Source: DATEVL01 sp035281845
GTDB taxonomy: Bacteria > Chloroflexota > Anaerolineae > Anaerolineales > E44-bin32
Reading direction: 5' to 3'
NCBI GenBank assembly: GCA_035281845.1
Contig: DATEVL010000079.1
Location: 1-32,438, forward strand
DNA: 32,438 nucleotides
Part shown: positions 16,781 to 24,309 of the stretch, one piece after another
Layout of the letters: each line of letters begins with the position of its first letter
Position numbering within the stretch: the first letter of the stretch is position 1
The notes under the pieces: model-generated
What the model was told of the DNA's origin: nothing
What the model saw: the letters and a program-made list of their open reading frames with translations, nothing else
Database searches by the model: none
Made by a program: the position numbers and the translations under genes

Positions 16781-16999
16781 ATGGTCGTGAACGCCGGGAT
16801 GAATTCGCTGACGAACTCGATGACGAATTCGAGTGGGCCATCCGACGCCCCCGCCGAGAACACGGGCGTGATGGCGCGTTTCGGCCATCCACTCACTTCG
16901 GCCGAGCAGATCCTCCGGGCAGCGCTGGTTGCCGCCTTCCTGGTCTTACTCGGCACAGAAGCCTGGCTGATCTGGCACGCTTGGAGCTTGTGGGGCTAG
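16781..16999 (+). CDS. Small single-pass membrane protein (72 aa), unknown
   Basis: ATG 16781 opens a 72-residue frame; ATG 16799 is an alternative start. The first ~45 residues are polar with a Ser/Asn-rich repeat (MNSLTNSMTNSSG). The C-terminus (AEQILRAALVAAFLVLLGTE) is a clear TM helix followed by Trp-rich residues (WLIWHAWSLWG). No family was recognised. A strong intrinsic terminator lies 110 bp downstream in the same direction, which supports transcription of this short gene. Confidence 0.5.
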   Translation: MVVNAGMNSLTNSMTNSSGPSDAPAENTGVMARFGHPLTSAEQILRAALVAAFLVLLGTEAWLIWHAWSLWG

Positions 17000-17109
17000 A
17001 ACCCGCAGGCGGCCGGTCCTGAGCCGATCTCGAAGGACCAGCCTCAACTTAGTGGGCAAAGAGGCCCCTGCCTAACTATCAGGGCCACCTCTTCAGCCTC
17101 CCTCCGGCA

Positions 17110-17149
17110 GACCCTCCCGCGACACCCCGCCAGCGGGAGGGTCGTTTTT
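17110..17149 (+). terminator. Intrinsic terminator
   Basis: A perfect 11-bp stem, GACCCTCCCGC (17110-17120) with GCGGGAGGGTC (17133-17143), has a 12-base loop and is followed by GTTTTT. It faces the plus strand, ending the small membrane-protein transcript before the convergent gene at 17163. Confidence 0.85.
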
Positions 17150-17162
17150 CCGGCAAGCGCGG

Positions 17163-18071
17163 TCAGGAAGGAGAAGGAACGGCAACAGCTGTCGACCCCA
17201 GGCCCGCCAAACGGCGGTAGCTGAGCGTCCAGGCGCTATTGACGAAGGTTTGCAGCACACCGGAGGCGGCCAGAAGGACTGGGAGATAGACCAGGCCGCA
17301 GATCACGGCAGCCACGAGGTATCCCTGCCCCGCATCCCCGGCGCTCAGGGCCAGCAGCGCCGGAACGGCGACGACGATCAGCGGCAGCGCCACGATGAAG
17401 CCGCCGATCGCCCCGATCAGGAGGAGAATGATCCCCATCACGATCACCGGCCCGAGATTGGCCTGGACCAGTTGCCACGCCCTTACGAAGGAATCGAAGA
17501 TGGCGCGCTTTTCAACCACGATGCTGTTCTGAACGAACTTCAGGTACATGGCGACAAAGATCGCCAGAGGGACCAGTAAACAGGCCAGCGGAATCAAGCA
17601 AGCCAGCCCGATGCCCAGGGTTAGGACGGTGCCGAAGACGAAGACGACGGCGACGAGGAAGGCGAGAATCAAGACCGTCACTCCCACGAGCAGCGTCATC
17701 CCGAGCATTCGCCAGAAGTGCGGAAGGCCCAGGTTCCAGGCTTGCGACAGAGTGACGGCGCCTTGCTCATCGGCGTGGTTGACGCCGGCGATCAGTCCGG
17801 TCTGCCCGAGCGTGCCCAACACCAGGAAGATCGCCACCACGATCAAGGTCAGGCAGATCAGGCCGGCGATGATGAGCCATAGAGTCTCCGGTGGAAGGTT
17901 CTCGAAATACCTGTCGAGCATGGGAAACTCACCGCGCGAAGTCTGGTACGAGAAATTTTGCGACGGGTTGTTGGCGCTGCCGCTGCAGCCGGCCAGGATA
18001 CCCAGGATCCACAGTCCCTTGTTCTTCCAGGTGATTCCCCAGGCCCGTGTTAGAACGTCGCCGTAATCCAT
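17163..18071 (-). CDS. Multi-pass membrane protein of unknown function
   Basis: 302 residues starting at ATG 18071 with a GGAGG upstream on the minus strand (plus 18076-18080). The N-terminus reads MDYGDVLTRAWGITWKNKGL, a pattern seen at the start of uncharacterised Chloroflexota integral membrane proteins, then a Gly/Ser/Asn-rich loop. There are about six hydrophobic segments (~75-100, 120-145, 145-175, 205-235, 235-260). The segment VVEKRAIFDSFVRAWQLV between TM blocks resembles the repeating 'W..' amphipathic motif of membrane domains associated with glycerophosphodiester phosphodiesterases, but no enzyme is present. Function unknown. Confidence 0.75.
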   Translation of the reverse strand: MDYGDVLTRAWGITWKNKGLWILGILAGCSGSANNPSQNFSYQTSRGEFPMLDRYFENLPPETLWLIIAGLICLTLIVVAIFLVLGTLGQTGLIAGVNHADEQGAVTLSQAWNLGLPHFWRMLGMTLLVGVTVLILAFLVAVVFVFGTVLTLGIGLACLIPLACLLVPLAIFVAMYLKFVQNSIVVEKRAIFDSFVRAWQLVQANLGPVIVMGIILLLIGAIGGFIVALPLIVVAVPALLALSAGDAGQGYLVAAVICGLVYLPVLLAASGVLQTFVNSAWTLSYRRLAGLGSTAVAVPSPS

Positions 18072-18125
18072 TGTGACCTCCTTGTCTCTTAAGCTCCCCC
18101 GGGCTTCAAGCTTCCGGGAAGCTGC

Positions 18126-19706
18126 CTATTCCCACTCGATCGTGGCCGGCGGCTTGCTGGTGATGTCGTAGACCACGCGATTCACCCCGGCGACTTCATT
18201 GACAATACGGCTGCTGATGCGGGCGAGCACGTCCGGCGGCAGGCGGGCCCAATCGGCCGTCATGAAGTCCTCGGTCGCCACCGCCCTCACGGCGATGGTC
18301 TCGCCATAGGTCCGGTTGTCGCCCATCACCCCGACCGATCGCACCGGAAGGAGAACGGCGAACGCCTGGGCGGTGCCGTCTCGCAGAAGACCCGCCGCAT
18401 CGAGCTCGTCGGTGACGATGGCGTCCGCCGAGCGCACTCGCTCGAGACGGTCACCGGTGACCTCGCCCACACAGCGGACGGCGAGTCCCGGACCCGGAAA
18501 CGGTTGGCGCCAGATCCGGGGCTCGGGAAGCCCGAGGGCCAACCCCACCTGGCGCACCTCGTCCTTGAAAAGATAGCGCAACGGCTCGACCAACTCGAAG
18601 TGTAGGTCGGCAGGAAGTCCTGCGACATTGTGATGGGTCTTGATACGGGCCGCCTTGCGGCGTTCCGGGCCGCTCGATTCGACGACGTCCGGATAGATCG
18701 TGCCCTGGACCAAGAAGCGGGTCTCGCCGGTGCCCGGGATTTGCCCTGAGTCTTGGCTCCGAGCCGAGCGAGATGGGAGTCGAAGCGCCTGTTCCTCGAA
18801 GACCCGGATGAACTTCTCCCCGACGATTCGACGCTTGACCTCCGGGTCGGTCACTCCGGCCAGGGCGTCGAGAAAGATCTCGCTGGCGTTCACCGCCAAC
18901 AGGCGGACCGGCAGGTCGCGCCGGAACGTTTCGGCGACCGCCTCCGACTCGCCCCGGCGAAGCAGGCCGGTGTCGACAAAGATGCAGGCTAGCTGGTCAC
19001 CCACGGCGCGGGACACGATGGCCGCCGCCACCATCGAGTCGACTCCGCCGCTGACGGCCGCCAACACCCCTTCCTCCCCGACCTGCGATCGGACTCGGTT
19101 AACAGCGATCTCGATGATCGAGTCCGGAGTCCAGCCAGGAACGGCCCCGCAAACGTCGAGCGCAAAGGCGGTCAGCAGGTGCGAGCCGATCGGAGTGTGG
19201 CGGACTTCGGGGTGGAACTGCAGGCCGATCCAACGATGAGCGCGGTCGATCATCGCCGCGCACCGGGAATTTGGCGTGGCGGCGAAGACCTCGAAACCCT
19301 GCGGTGGGACTTCGATCCGGTCGCCATGCGACATCCAGACCGCATGCCGTCCGCCCGGCAGGACGGGATTGTCGAGCGTGATCTCCACCTCGGCCGGACC
19401 GTACTCTCGTTGCGCGGAGGCGGCGACCCTCCCGCCCAGGGCGTGGGTCATCGCCTGCATTCCGTAGCAGATACCCAGGATGGGCAGACCCGAACCGAGA
19501 AGGTACGACGGCAGGGTGGGCGCTCCTTTTTCGTAGACCGAGGCCGGGCCGCCGGAAAGGACGAAGCCCTTCGGCTGCAGGCGCAGCACCTCTTCCGGCT
19601 CGGCATCGAAGGGAAAGAGCTCGCTATAGACCCCAGCTTCTCGGATTCGGCGGGCGATCAGTTGCGAAGTTTGCGACCCGAAATCGATGACGGCGAGGGA
19701 ATCCAC
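18126..19706 (-). CDS. guaA: GMP synthase (glutamine-hydrolysing)
   Basis: GuaA converts XMP to GMP using ATP and glutamine. The 526-residue protein has a class I glutamine amidotransferase domain with SGGPASVYE (51-59), nucleophile Cys80 in GICYGMQ, and His165 and Glu167 in QFHPEV. The ATP-pyrophosphatase domain has the PP-loop SGGVDS (219-224). The C-terminal dimerisation domain includes FPGPGLAVR and ends in the canonical KPPATIEWE. All catalytic residues are present and length is normal. It starts 5 bp after the xpt stop, so the two form a purine-salvage operon: Xpt makes XMP from xanthine and GuaA aminates it. Confidence 0.98.
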   Translation of the reverse strand: MDSLAVIDFGSQTSQLIARRIREAGVYSELFPFDAEPEEVLRLQPKGFVLSGGPASVYEKGAPTLPSYLLGSGLPILGICYGMQAMTHALGGRVAASAQREYGPAEVEITLDNPVLPGGRHAVWMSHGDRIEVPPQGFEVFAATPNSRCAAMIDRAHRWIGLQFHPEVRHTPIGSHLLTAFALDVCGAVPGWTPDSIIEIAVNRVRSQVGEEGVLAAVSGGVDSMVAAAIVSRAVGDQLACIFVDTGLLRRGESEAVAETFRRDLPVRLLAVNASEIFLDALAGVTDPEVKRRIVGEKFIRVFEEQALRLPSRSARSQDSGQIPGTGETRFLVQGTIYPDVVESSGPERRKAARIKTHHNVAGLPADLHFELVEPLRYLFKDEVRQVGLALGLPEPRIWRQPFPGPGLAVRCVGEVTGDRLERVRSADAIVTDELDAAGLLRDGTAQAFAVLLPVRSVGVMGDNRTYGETIAVRAVATEDFMTADWARLPPDVLARISSRIVNEVAGVNRVVYDITSKPPATIEWE

Positions 19707-19711
19707 CCGGA

Positions 19712-20284
19712 TTATTCCGCGAACACGATCTTGCCCTGGTCCATGCTGGTGATGACCGCCAGGGCCTCGATCGGGACGTTGAGCTCTGCCAGCCGCTGGC
19801 GGCCGCCTTCGAAGGTCTTTTCGATCAACGCCCCGACTCCGACGATCGTCGCCCCGGCGGCCCGCGCCAGGCGCGCCAGACCCAGGATGGTCTGACCGGT
19901 GGCGAGGAAGTCGTCGATGATCAGCACGCGCTCTCCGGGTCCCAGATATTCGGGCGAGACGATCAGCTCCACCGTGCGGCCCTTGGTGTGCGAAGGAGCC
20001 AGCGTCAGGAAGATCTGGTCCGGCATCGTGATCGGCTTGCTCTTTCGGGCATAGACCACGGGCACGCCCAGGTGGGCAGCGGTCGTAAGAGCGGGGGCGA
20101 TTCCGGAGATCTCGGCCGTGAGGACTTTGGTCGCCTCGACCCGACCCAGGCGCTGAGCCAGGGTGCGGCCGCAGGCGTCCATCAGGCGCGGGTCGACCTG
20201 GTGGTTGATGAACCCGTCGACCTTGAGGATTCCATTGCCCAGGTTTCGACCGTCGGTGAGGATCCGAAGGCGCAACTCGTCCAT
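19712..20284 (-). CDS. xpt: Xanthine phosphoribosyltransferase
   Basis: 190 residues from ATG 20284, the usual Xpt length; a longer open frame to 20536 lacks any family similarity. The N-terminus (RILTDGRNLGNGILKVDGFI, NHQVDPRLM) and the core motifs EISGIAPALTTAAHLGVPVV and KSKPITMPD match the Bacillus-type Xpt. The PRPP-binding loop is VLIIDDFLATGQT (120-132). It converts xanthine and PRPP to XMP, which GuaA uses next. A good promoter lies ~29 bp upstream; no purine riboswitch core was recognised in the leader. Confidence 0.95.
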   Translation of the reverse strand: MDELRLRILTDGRNLGNGILKVDGFINHQVDPRLMDACGRTLAQRLGRVEATKVLTAEISGIAPALTTAAHLGVPVVYARKSKPITMPDQIFLTLAPSHTKGRTVELIVSPEYLGPGERVLIIDDFLATGQTILGLARLARAAGATIVGVGALIEKTFEGGRQRLAELNVPIEALAVITSMDQGKIVFAE

Positions 20285-20312
20285 CAGCGCCACGTCAGGG
20301 TGGGTTGCTCGG

Positions 20313-20341
20313 ATTCTACAATGCCGCAACTCCCCTGGCAA
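20313..20341 (-). promoter_or_regulatory. Sigma-70-type promoter for xpt-guaA
   Basis: On the minus strand, TTGCCA (plus 20336-20341), a 17-bp spacer and TAGAAT (plus 20313-20318) match the consensus at 5/6 and 5/6 positions. The predicted start is near 20306, giving a ~20-nt leader, too short for a riboswitch. Confidence 0.7.
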
Positions 20342-20499
20342 TTTCCGCTGTCGCCTCGGAGCGATGACCCGCGGCCACAAACCTCTCGCCGGCGACTCCT
20401 TGCGGGGTACCGACAGGATTTGGCCCCGCCTCGCGCACATCGTCCCGGTGGGTTTCCGGGAACACCCCCCGGGGGCGCCCGCGCTCCTCGCCCGCCGCT

Positions 20500-20625
20500 C
20501 GGTCTCTGCCCACTTCAGGGCACACCAAGGGTGCACACCCTAGGTGCACCCCCAGGGTGCACCCGAAGGGGTGCCCGCCCTTGGCGGTCTGCCCCCTGGG
20601 GGCGCCCGAAGGGGCGTAGAGACCG
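20500..20625. repeat. MITE-like palindromic element with GGTGCACCC subrepeats
   Basis: GGTCTCT (20501-20507) and AGAGACC (20618-20624) are inverted ends of a ~125-bp G/C-rich block. Inside are several nested inverted motifs: GGGTGCACACCC, GGTGCACCC, GGGTGCACCC and CGCCCGAAGGGGCG. No reading frame is credible. It sits between divergent xpt and lexA. The remaining spacer (20285-20784) holds only the two promoters. Confidence 0.6.
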
Positions 20626-20715
20626 AAGGGGCCGGAATCGCTATCGGTCGACCGGCCGCTCCACAAGCAGGCCGCCCTCCCTTCAGCCGGGAATCGTCTG
20701 AGCCAGATCCGACGC

Positions 20716-20744
20716 TTGACATAGAACGGATGTTCCGTTAGAAT
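20716..20744 (+). promoter_or_regulatory. lexA promoter
   Basis: TTGACA (20716-20721), a 17-bp spacer and TAGAAT (20739-20744). This is a near-consensus promoter, with the LexA operator occupying the spacer. Confidence 0.88.
20723..20736. promoter_or_regulatory. SOS box (LexA operator)
   Basis: AGAACGGATGTTCC matches the Gram-positive (DinR-type) consensus CGAACRNRYGTTYC at 13 of 14 positions. It lies wholly between the -35 and -10 of the lexA promoter, the expected place for autorepression. Confidence 0.88.
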
Positions 20745-20784
20745 GGCGGCGAATATCTGAGCCAATCTCGGCCAGGAGGCGGGT

Positions 20785-21444
20785 ATGACGAAGGGCAAGC
20801 TTTCGGATCGCCAGAAGCGGATGCTGGAGTTCATTCAGCGATTCACTAGCGGCAACGGCTACCCGCCTTCGATTCGCGAGATCGGAGATGCGGCCGACAT
20901 CTCTTCGACCTCGGTCGTCAATTACAACCTCAACCGCCTGGTGGACGAAGGCTACCTCACGCGGGATCAGAACGTCTCGCGCGGCCTGCGTCTGACGGAG
21001 AAACTCGGCCGGGCGGCTGAACGTCTGACCAACGTTGTGCGGATCCCCCTGGTGGGGCGGATCTTCGCCAGCGAGCCCGTCCCTCTGCCGGGAACGGACT
21101 CGCCGGTGTTCGATGCCGAGGAAGCCATCGAGATCACACGCGACCTGCTTCCTTCCGATGACGGCCTGTTCGCCCTGCAAGTCAAAGGCGATTCGATGAT
21201 CGATGCCATGGTCAATGACGGCGATATCGTCGTCATGACGCGGGCGAGTGAGTGGCGCAACGGCGACATGGTGGCGGTCTGGCTGCGCGATCGGGAGGAG
21301 ACGACGCTCAAGCACATCTACCGCGAGGGCACCCGAGTGCGGCTGCAGCCGGCCAACCCTACGATGCGGCCGATCTACATCGACAACCCCGAGAACCTGG
21401 AGGTCCAGGGGAAGGTGATGCTGGTCGTCCGACAGATGAATTGA
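20785..21444 (+). CDS. lexA: LexA repressor
   Basis: LexA represses DNA-damage genes and self-cleaves when stimulated by RecA. The 219-residue protein starts at ATG 20785 after AGGAGGCGGGT. The winged-helix domain (1-70) contains YPPSIREIGDAADISSTSVV. The peptidase domain carries the catalytic Ser137 (KGDSM) and Lys176 (TLKHIY). The cleavage-site region reads GRIFASEPVP, so the scissile bond would be Ala95-Ser96 rather than the usual Ala-Gly. The promoter holds a canonical SOS box, so it is autoregulated. A receiver-like gene overlaps its stop. Confidence 0.96.
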   Translation: MTKGKLSDRQKRMLEFIQRFTSGNGYPPSIREIGDAADISSTSVVNYNLNRLVDEGYLTRDQNVSRGLRLTEKLGRAAERLTNVVRIPLVGRIFASEPVPLPGTDSPVFDAEEAIEITRDLLPSDDGLFALQVKGDSMIDAMVNDGDIVVMTRASEWRNGDMVAVWLRDREETTLKHIYREGTRVRLQPANPTMRPIYIDNPENLEVQGKVMLVVRQMN

Positions 21445-21905
21445 GGCTCCTCAAACCCATTTTCCGAAGGAAGACGGGTTTGCTTTCCCCGCCATATCTC
21501 CGCTGTCACAAAGCGATCTTCCTCCTCCACTGGAATGAGGCTGAGGCTGAGGCCCTCGCTGACGGGTTGCGGCGATTCGATTGGACCTTCGATGTGGAGG
21601 CCAAGCATGGGGCCCGAGCCTACCGACGGATAAGGGAAAGCCCGCCCGGTGTGTTGGTCGTCTACCCGACGCGTCTGCCGTCGCATGGGGTGGAGACGGC
21701 AGGGGCACTGCAGATGTGCGCTCGCACCCGTATGATCCCGATGCTGTTCGTCGGCGGATCCAGCGAGGCAGTGGCCAAGGCGAGGGCAAGACTGCCGAGG
21801 GCCGCCTTCGTCGCCCCGGACGGAGTGCAGCCGGCGTTGGAACGATTGACCTCTGCCGCCGCCTTGCGCCGCCGGGGCGGCGCACTACTCTCCGAAAGCC
21901 TCTAG
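21441..21905 (+). CDS. Degenerate receiver-like protein, unknown
   Basis: TTG 21441 overlaps the lexA TGA (TTGA), giving 154 residues; a second TTG near 21480 is possible. From residue ~25 the pattern KAIFLLHWNEAEAEALADGL, then VLVVYPTRLPSHGVETAGAL, then RMIPMLFVGG follows the beta/alpha rhythm of a CheY-like receiver. The phosphorylatable Asp at the end of strand 3 is not present (VVYPTRLPS), so it may not be phosphorylated. Placement after lexA suggests SOS co-expression. Its tail overlaps the convergent pseudogene by 21 bp. Low certainty on both fold and start. Confidence 0.55.
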   Translation: MRLLKPIFRRKTGLLSPPYLRCHKAIFLLHWNEAEAEALADGLRRFDWTFDVEAKHGARAYRRIRESPPGVLVVYPTRLPSHGVETAGALQMCARTRMIPMLFVGGSSEAVAKARARLPRAAFVAPDGVQPALERLTSAAALRRRGGALLSESL

Positions 21906-22698
21906 AAGAAACTGGGTCAATTCGCCCGCGAGCTGCGGGTGCGGGTCAAACATGTCCGTGCCGTGGGAGGCTCCATCAAAGATGGAGACCTCAACATTAC
22001 CGGGGGCTTCCTCAGACAATACACGGACCGTCTCCACCGAGTAGCCATCCTTCTCCGAGGCGGCCAGGAACAGCGGGACTCCCTCGGCTTTCTGTGCAAG
22101 CCCGTCGATCTTCACCCGGAAGTAGTCCAATCCTGGTGAAAGCAGGGCCGCCGCGGCGACGTCGTCGGGATGCGCCGCCGTCTGGACGAGCGCCAGATTG
22201 GCACCAATGCTCGCACCAATGATCGCGATCCGAGTCGGGTCGACCCCCGGCTGGCTTTGGAGCCACTCGAACGCCGCAGCCACATCTTGTGTAGCCGACT
22301 CCCAGTCCTCTGTACCCCCGGTGTCTCTGTGCCCCCGAAGGTCGATGGCAAGAGAGGTGATGCCGGCCGCGGCCTGCACTTCGGCGAAGGGCTCCCAGCT
22401 CCGCCGATCCGATCCGTACATATTGCAGCAAGAGCACAGCCGGCCCCGTCTCCTCCCCACTCGGGGTGTACGTCCCCTTGAGGTCGAGGCCCTGCCCGCC
22501 CGCAATCGAGACGGTGGAGGGAGCGGGCCGGCTTGGCGAGGCTGTGTCCGCCACTATCGATGGTCGTGTTAAGGAATCCGTCGGCGGGAATCCCGGCGTA
22601 GGTGCCGGGCTCGGTGTTGTGCATGAAGCGAGCAGGTCGGCAGCCGCGAAGGCGAGTGCAACCGCAATCGCTCGGCGAGTCGATGGGGATGTCTTCAC
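21885..22698 (-). pseudogene. Lipoprotein alpha/beta-hydrolase (dienelactone-hydrolase-like), frameshifted
   Basis: The N-terminal frame starts at ATG 22698 with a lipoprotein signal (lipobox LLASC) and a Pro/Thr linker, and reads up to ..GPAVLLLQ. The continuation MYGSDRRSWEPFAEVQ lies in another frame, so the reading frame breaks at about 22420-22424 (ATATT). One extra base in the string CAATATG would explain it. The second part is a good hydrolase: DLRGHRDTGG, the nucleophile elbow GASIGAN, and the late His in GASHGTD. Either a genuine pseudogene or a single-base sequencing/assembly error. Intact, it would be an exported esterase-like enzyme of ~270 residues. Confidence 0.8.
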
Positions 22699-22747
22699 AC
22701 CCGCAGATACGCGAGCCTGGGCACGGGGCTCGGACGAGGTTGTTGCC

Positions 22748-23527
22748 TCAGGCAGGTCGGGGGCGATGGTTGCGCTTGGCGACGAACGCCGCTGAGGCTT
22801 CCAGATGAGCGGGGGCGGCCCACAAATCGGGAAACGTTTCGCGTTCGATGCGCACCGCCTCGGCCGGAGGGAGCTGGCTGGCCGCCCTGGTGATTCGCTT
22901 GACCGCCCGCACGGTTGGGGCGTCGTTGGCGGCGAAATCCTGAGCCAAACTGAGGGCCTCGGTTACGGCCTCGCCGCGCGCAACGGCGCGGTTGACCAGC
23001 CCGGCCTGGAGCGCCTCCGACGCGGCGAAGACGCGCCCCGCCGCGAGCCATTCGAGGGCCCGTGCGTAGCCGACGAGCCGGACCAGCCGCAGGCCGCCGC
23101 CCCAGGCGGGAGGGATGCCCAGGCGAACTTGCATCATGCCCAGCGCGGCCCCGTCCGCCATGACCCGGACATCGCAGGCGAGCGCGATCTCGGCGCCGCC
23201 ACCCAGGGCCGGACCCTCGATGGCGGCGATCGTCGGTATGGGTAGCGCCTCCAAGCGGTCGAGCGCCTCCGCCATCACCGCTGACAGCCGTACCCCGTCC
23301 AGCCGGGTCGGATAGCCATCGAGCTCGAAAAGATCGCCGCCGGCGCAAAAAGAGCCTCCTTCGCCGCAGACGATCAGCGCCTGTAGATCGGAGACTTGAT
23401 GAGCCTGCTCGACGCTGGCGCCGAAAGCTTCCATCGCTCGCCAGGTGAGAGCATTGCGCGCTGCCGGACGGTGGATTGTGATCTGTCCAATCCCGCGGTC
23501 GACGACGAGGTCCACAACCTGTTGCAT
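22748..23527 (-). CDS. Enoyl-CoA hydratase/isomerase (crotonase) family protein
   Basis: 259 residues from ATG 23527 with AAGGAG (plus 23534-23539) seven bases upstream; the longer open frame to 24079 crosses two tRNA genes and is rejected. Crotonase landmarks: HRPAARNAL (19-27), SFCAGGDL (59-66) for the first oxyanion-hole strand, and IEGPALGGGAEIALACD (103-119) with Glu113. The second catalytic Glu of true hydratases is replaced by Gln133 in MMQVRLGIPPAWGG. It may therefore be an isomerase, decarboxylase or hydrolase of CoA esters rather than a hydratase. Alone on its strand, with no other beta-oxidation genes near. Confidence 0.88.
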   Translation of the reverse strand: MQQVVDLVVDRGIGQITIHRPAARNALTWRAMEAFGASVEQAHQVSDLQALIVCGEGGSFCAGGDLFELDGYPTRLDGVRLSAVMAEALDRLEALPIPTIAAIEGPALGGGAEIALACDVRVMADGAALGMMQVRLGIPPAWGGGLRLVRLVGYARALEWLAAGRVFAASEALQAGLVNRAVARGEAVTEALSLAQDFAANDAPTVRAVKRITRAASQLPPAEAVRIERETFPDLWAAPAHLEASAAFVAKRNHRPRPA

Positions 23528-23537
23528 CCCTGACTCC

Positions 23538-23566
23538 TTGACCGCCCTCCGGGCGGGCCGTATACT
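23538..23566 (+). promoter_or_regulatory. Promoter for tRNA-Pro
   Basis: TTGACC (23538-23543), a 17-bp spacer and TATACT (23561-23566). The predicted start (~23573) is 2 nt before the mature tRNA. The promoter's -35 overlaps the ribosome-binding site of the divergent crotonase gene. Confidence 0.8.
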
Positions 23567-23574
23567 CGGTGGAT

Positions 23575-23647
23575 CGGGGTGTAGCGCAGCTGGTAGCGCA
23601 CCGCGTTTGGGACGCGGGGGTCGGCGGTTCAAGTCCGCCCACCCCGA
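23575..23647 (+). tRNA. tRNA-Pro (TGG)
   Basis: Cloverleaf with acceptor CGGGGTG (23575-23581) pairing CACCCCG (23640-23646), discriminator A, anticodon stem CCGCG/CGCGG with loop TTTGGGA giving anticodon TGG, and T-loop TTCAAGT. CCA is not encoded. Confidence 0.95.
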
Positions 23648-23683
23648 CTCTCTAATATAACCCCATCTCGTGGAGAAGCTACG

Positions 23684-24004
23684 GTGAGAAAGGCGCGCGT
23701 GGACCGCCGCCTGAAGAAGGTCGATGTGGTGCTGACGTCGGCGCGCTATCAGGACGGCGGTGTTCGCTTGTCGCAGGCGCGCGGCTTTGAACGCCGCGGC
23801 GCTGTCTGGAGCGACACGCTGCTGTTTGACCGCGAGACTCTGGTGAAGCGCGTGCGCGGCGGCCGGCGCGTGGTCGTCGGGCGAGAGCGAGATCTCCCGG
23901 GCAATTTCGAAATCGGGGAGCGACTCCGCCTGGAGAACTCCGGCTGGCTGGTCGCCAAGGCCGGTTCCGAAGCGCGTGACGACTTGGCCGTCCCTCTCTT
24001 CTGA
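23684..24004 (+). CDS. Small basic protein of unknown function (106 aa)
   Basis: GTG 23684 with GGAG ~12 bases upstream opens a 106-residue frame. The N-terminus is very basic (MRKARVDRRLKKVDVV). The rest looks like a small beta-rich domain: GAVWSDTLLFDRETLVKRVR, GRRVVVGRERDLPGNFEIGE and RLRLENSGWLVAK. No family was recognised. The basic start and its place between tRNA-Pro and tRNA-Gly could suit an RNA-binding role, but this is a guess. It is probably transcribed with the tRNAs. Confidence 0.6.
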   Translation: MRKARVDRRLKKVDVVLTSARYQDGGVRLSQARGFERRGAVWSDTLLFDRETLVKRVRGGRRVVVGRERDLPGNFEIGERLRLENSGWLVAKAGSEARDDLAVPLF

Positions 24005-24042
24005 GACGGACCGTCGGCGGAGGCGGAGTACAATCGCCTGGC

Positions 24043-24114
24043 GCGGGCGTGGCCAAGTGGTAAGGCAACAGCCTTCCAAGCTGTCATCCGCGGGTTCGAA
24101 TCCCGTCGCCCGCT
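24043..24114 (+). tRNA. tRNA-Gly (TCC)
   Basis: Acceptor GCGGGCG (24043-24049) pairs CGCCCGC (24107-24113), discriminator T. Anticodon stem ACAGC/GCTGT with loop CTTCCAA gives anticodon TCC. The T-loop is TTCGAAT. CCA is not encoded. Confidence 0.95.
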
Positions 24115-24127
24115 CCTCGGAAAGCCG

Positions 24128-24219
24128 TCAGCTATCAGCGTTCAGCCAGATCAACCAGGAAGTGTGTTGATGACGGATCGCTCCTGGCTGACGGCTGACA
24201 GCTGACCGCTGATAGCTGA
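24128..24219. repeat. Inverted heptad-repeat unit (AGCTGAN) upstream of tRNA-Met
   Basis: TCAGCTATCAGCG (24128-24140) is exactly inverted at 24207-24219, and TTCAGCCAG (24141-24149) pairs with CTGGCTGA (24184-24191). The right arm has an extra ~15 bases made of the same heptads (CGGCTGA CAGCTGAC). The unit ends 3 nt before tRNA-Met. Confidence 0.8.
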
Positions 24220-24222
24220 AAA

Positions 24223-24298
24223 GGGCCCGTAGCTCAGGGGTTAGAGCGGCCGGCTCATAACCGGTTGGGCGCAGGTTCGAATCCTGCCGGGCCCACCA
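24223..24298 (+). tRNA. tRNA with CAT anticodon (Met, or Ile2)
   Basis: Acceptor GGGCCCG (24223-24229) pairs CGGGCCC (24288-24294), discriminator A and an encoded CCA (24296-24298). Anticodon stem GCCGG/CCGGT with loop CTCATAA gives CAT. The acceptor has a paired first base, so it is not initiator fMet. Elongator Met and lysidine-modified Ile2 cannot be separated by eye. Confidence 0.93.
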
Positions 24299-24309
24299 CG
24301 AAAGGCGCT

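Noticed and set aside
20285..20312. Purine riboswitch in front of xpt
   Set aside because: A strong promoter sits so close that the leader is only ~20 nt, and no purine aptamer core was recognised.
22748..24079. 443-residue extension of the crotonase gene
   Set aside because: The extension crosses tRNA-Pro and ends next to tRNA-Gly. A good ribosome-binding site precedes ATG 23527 and family similarity begins there.
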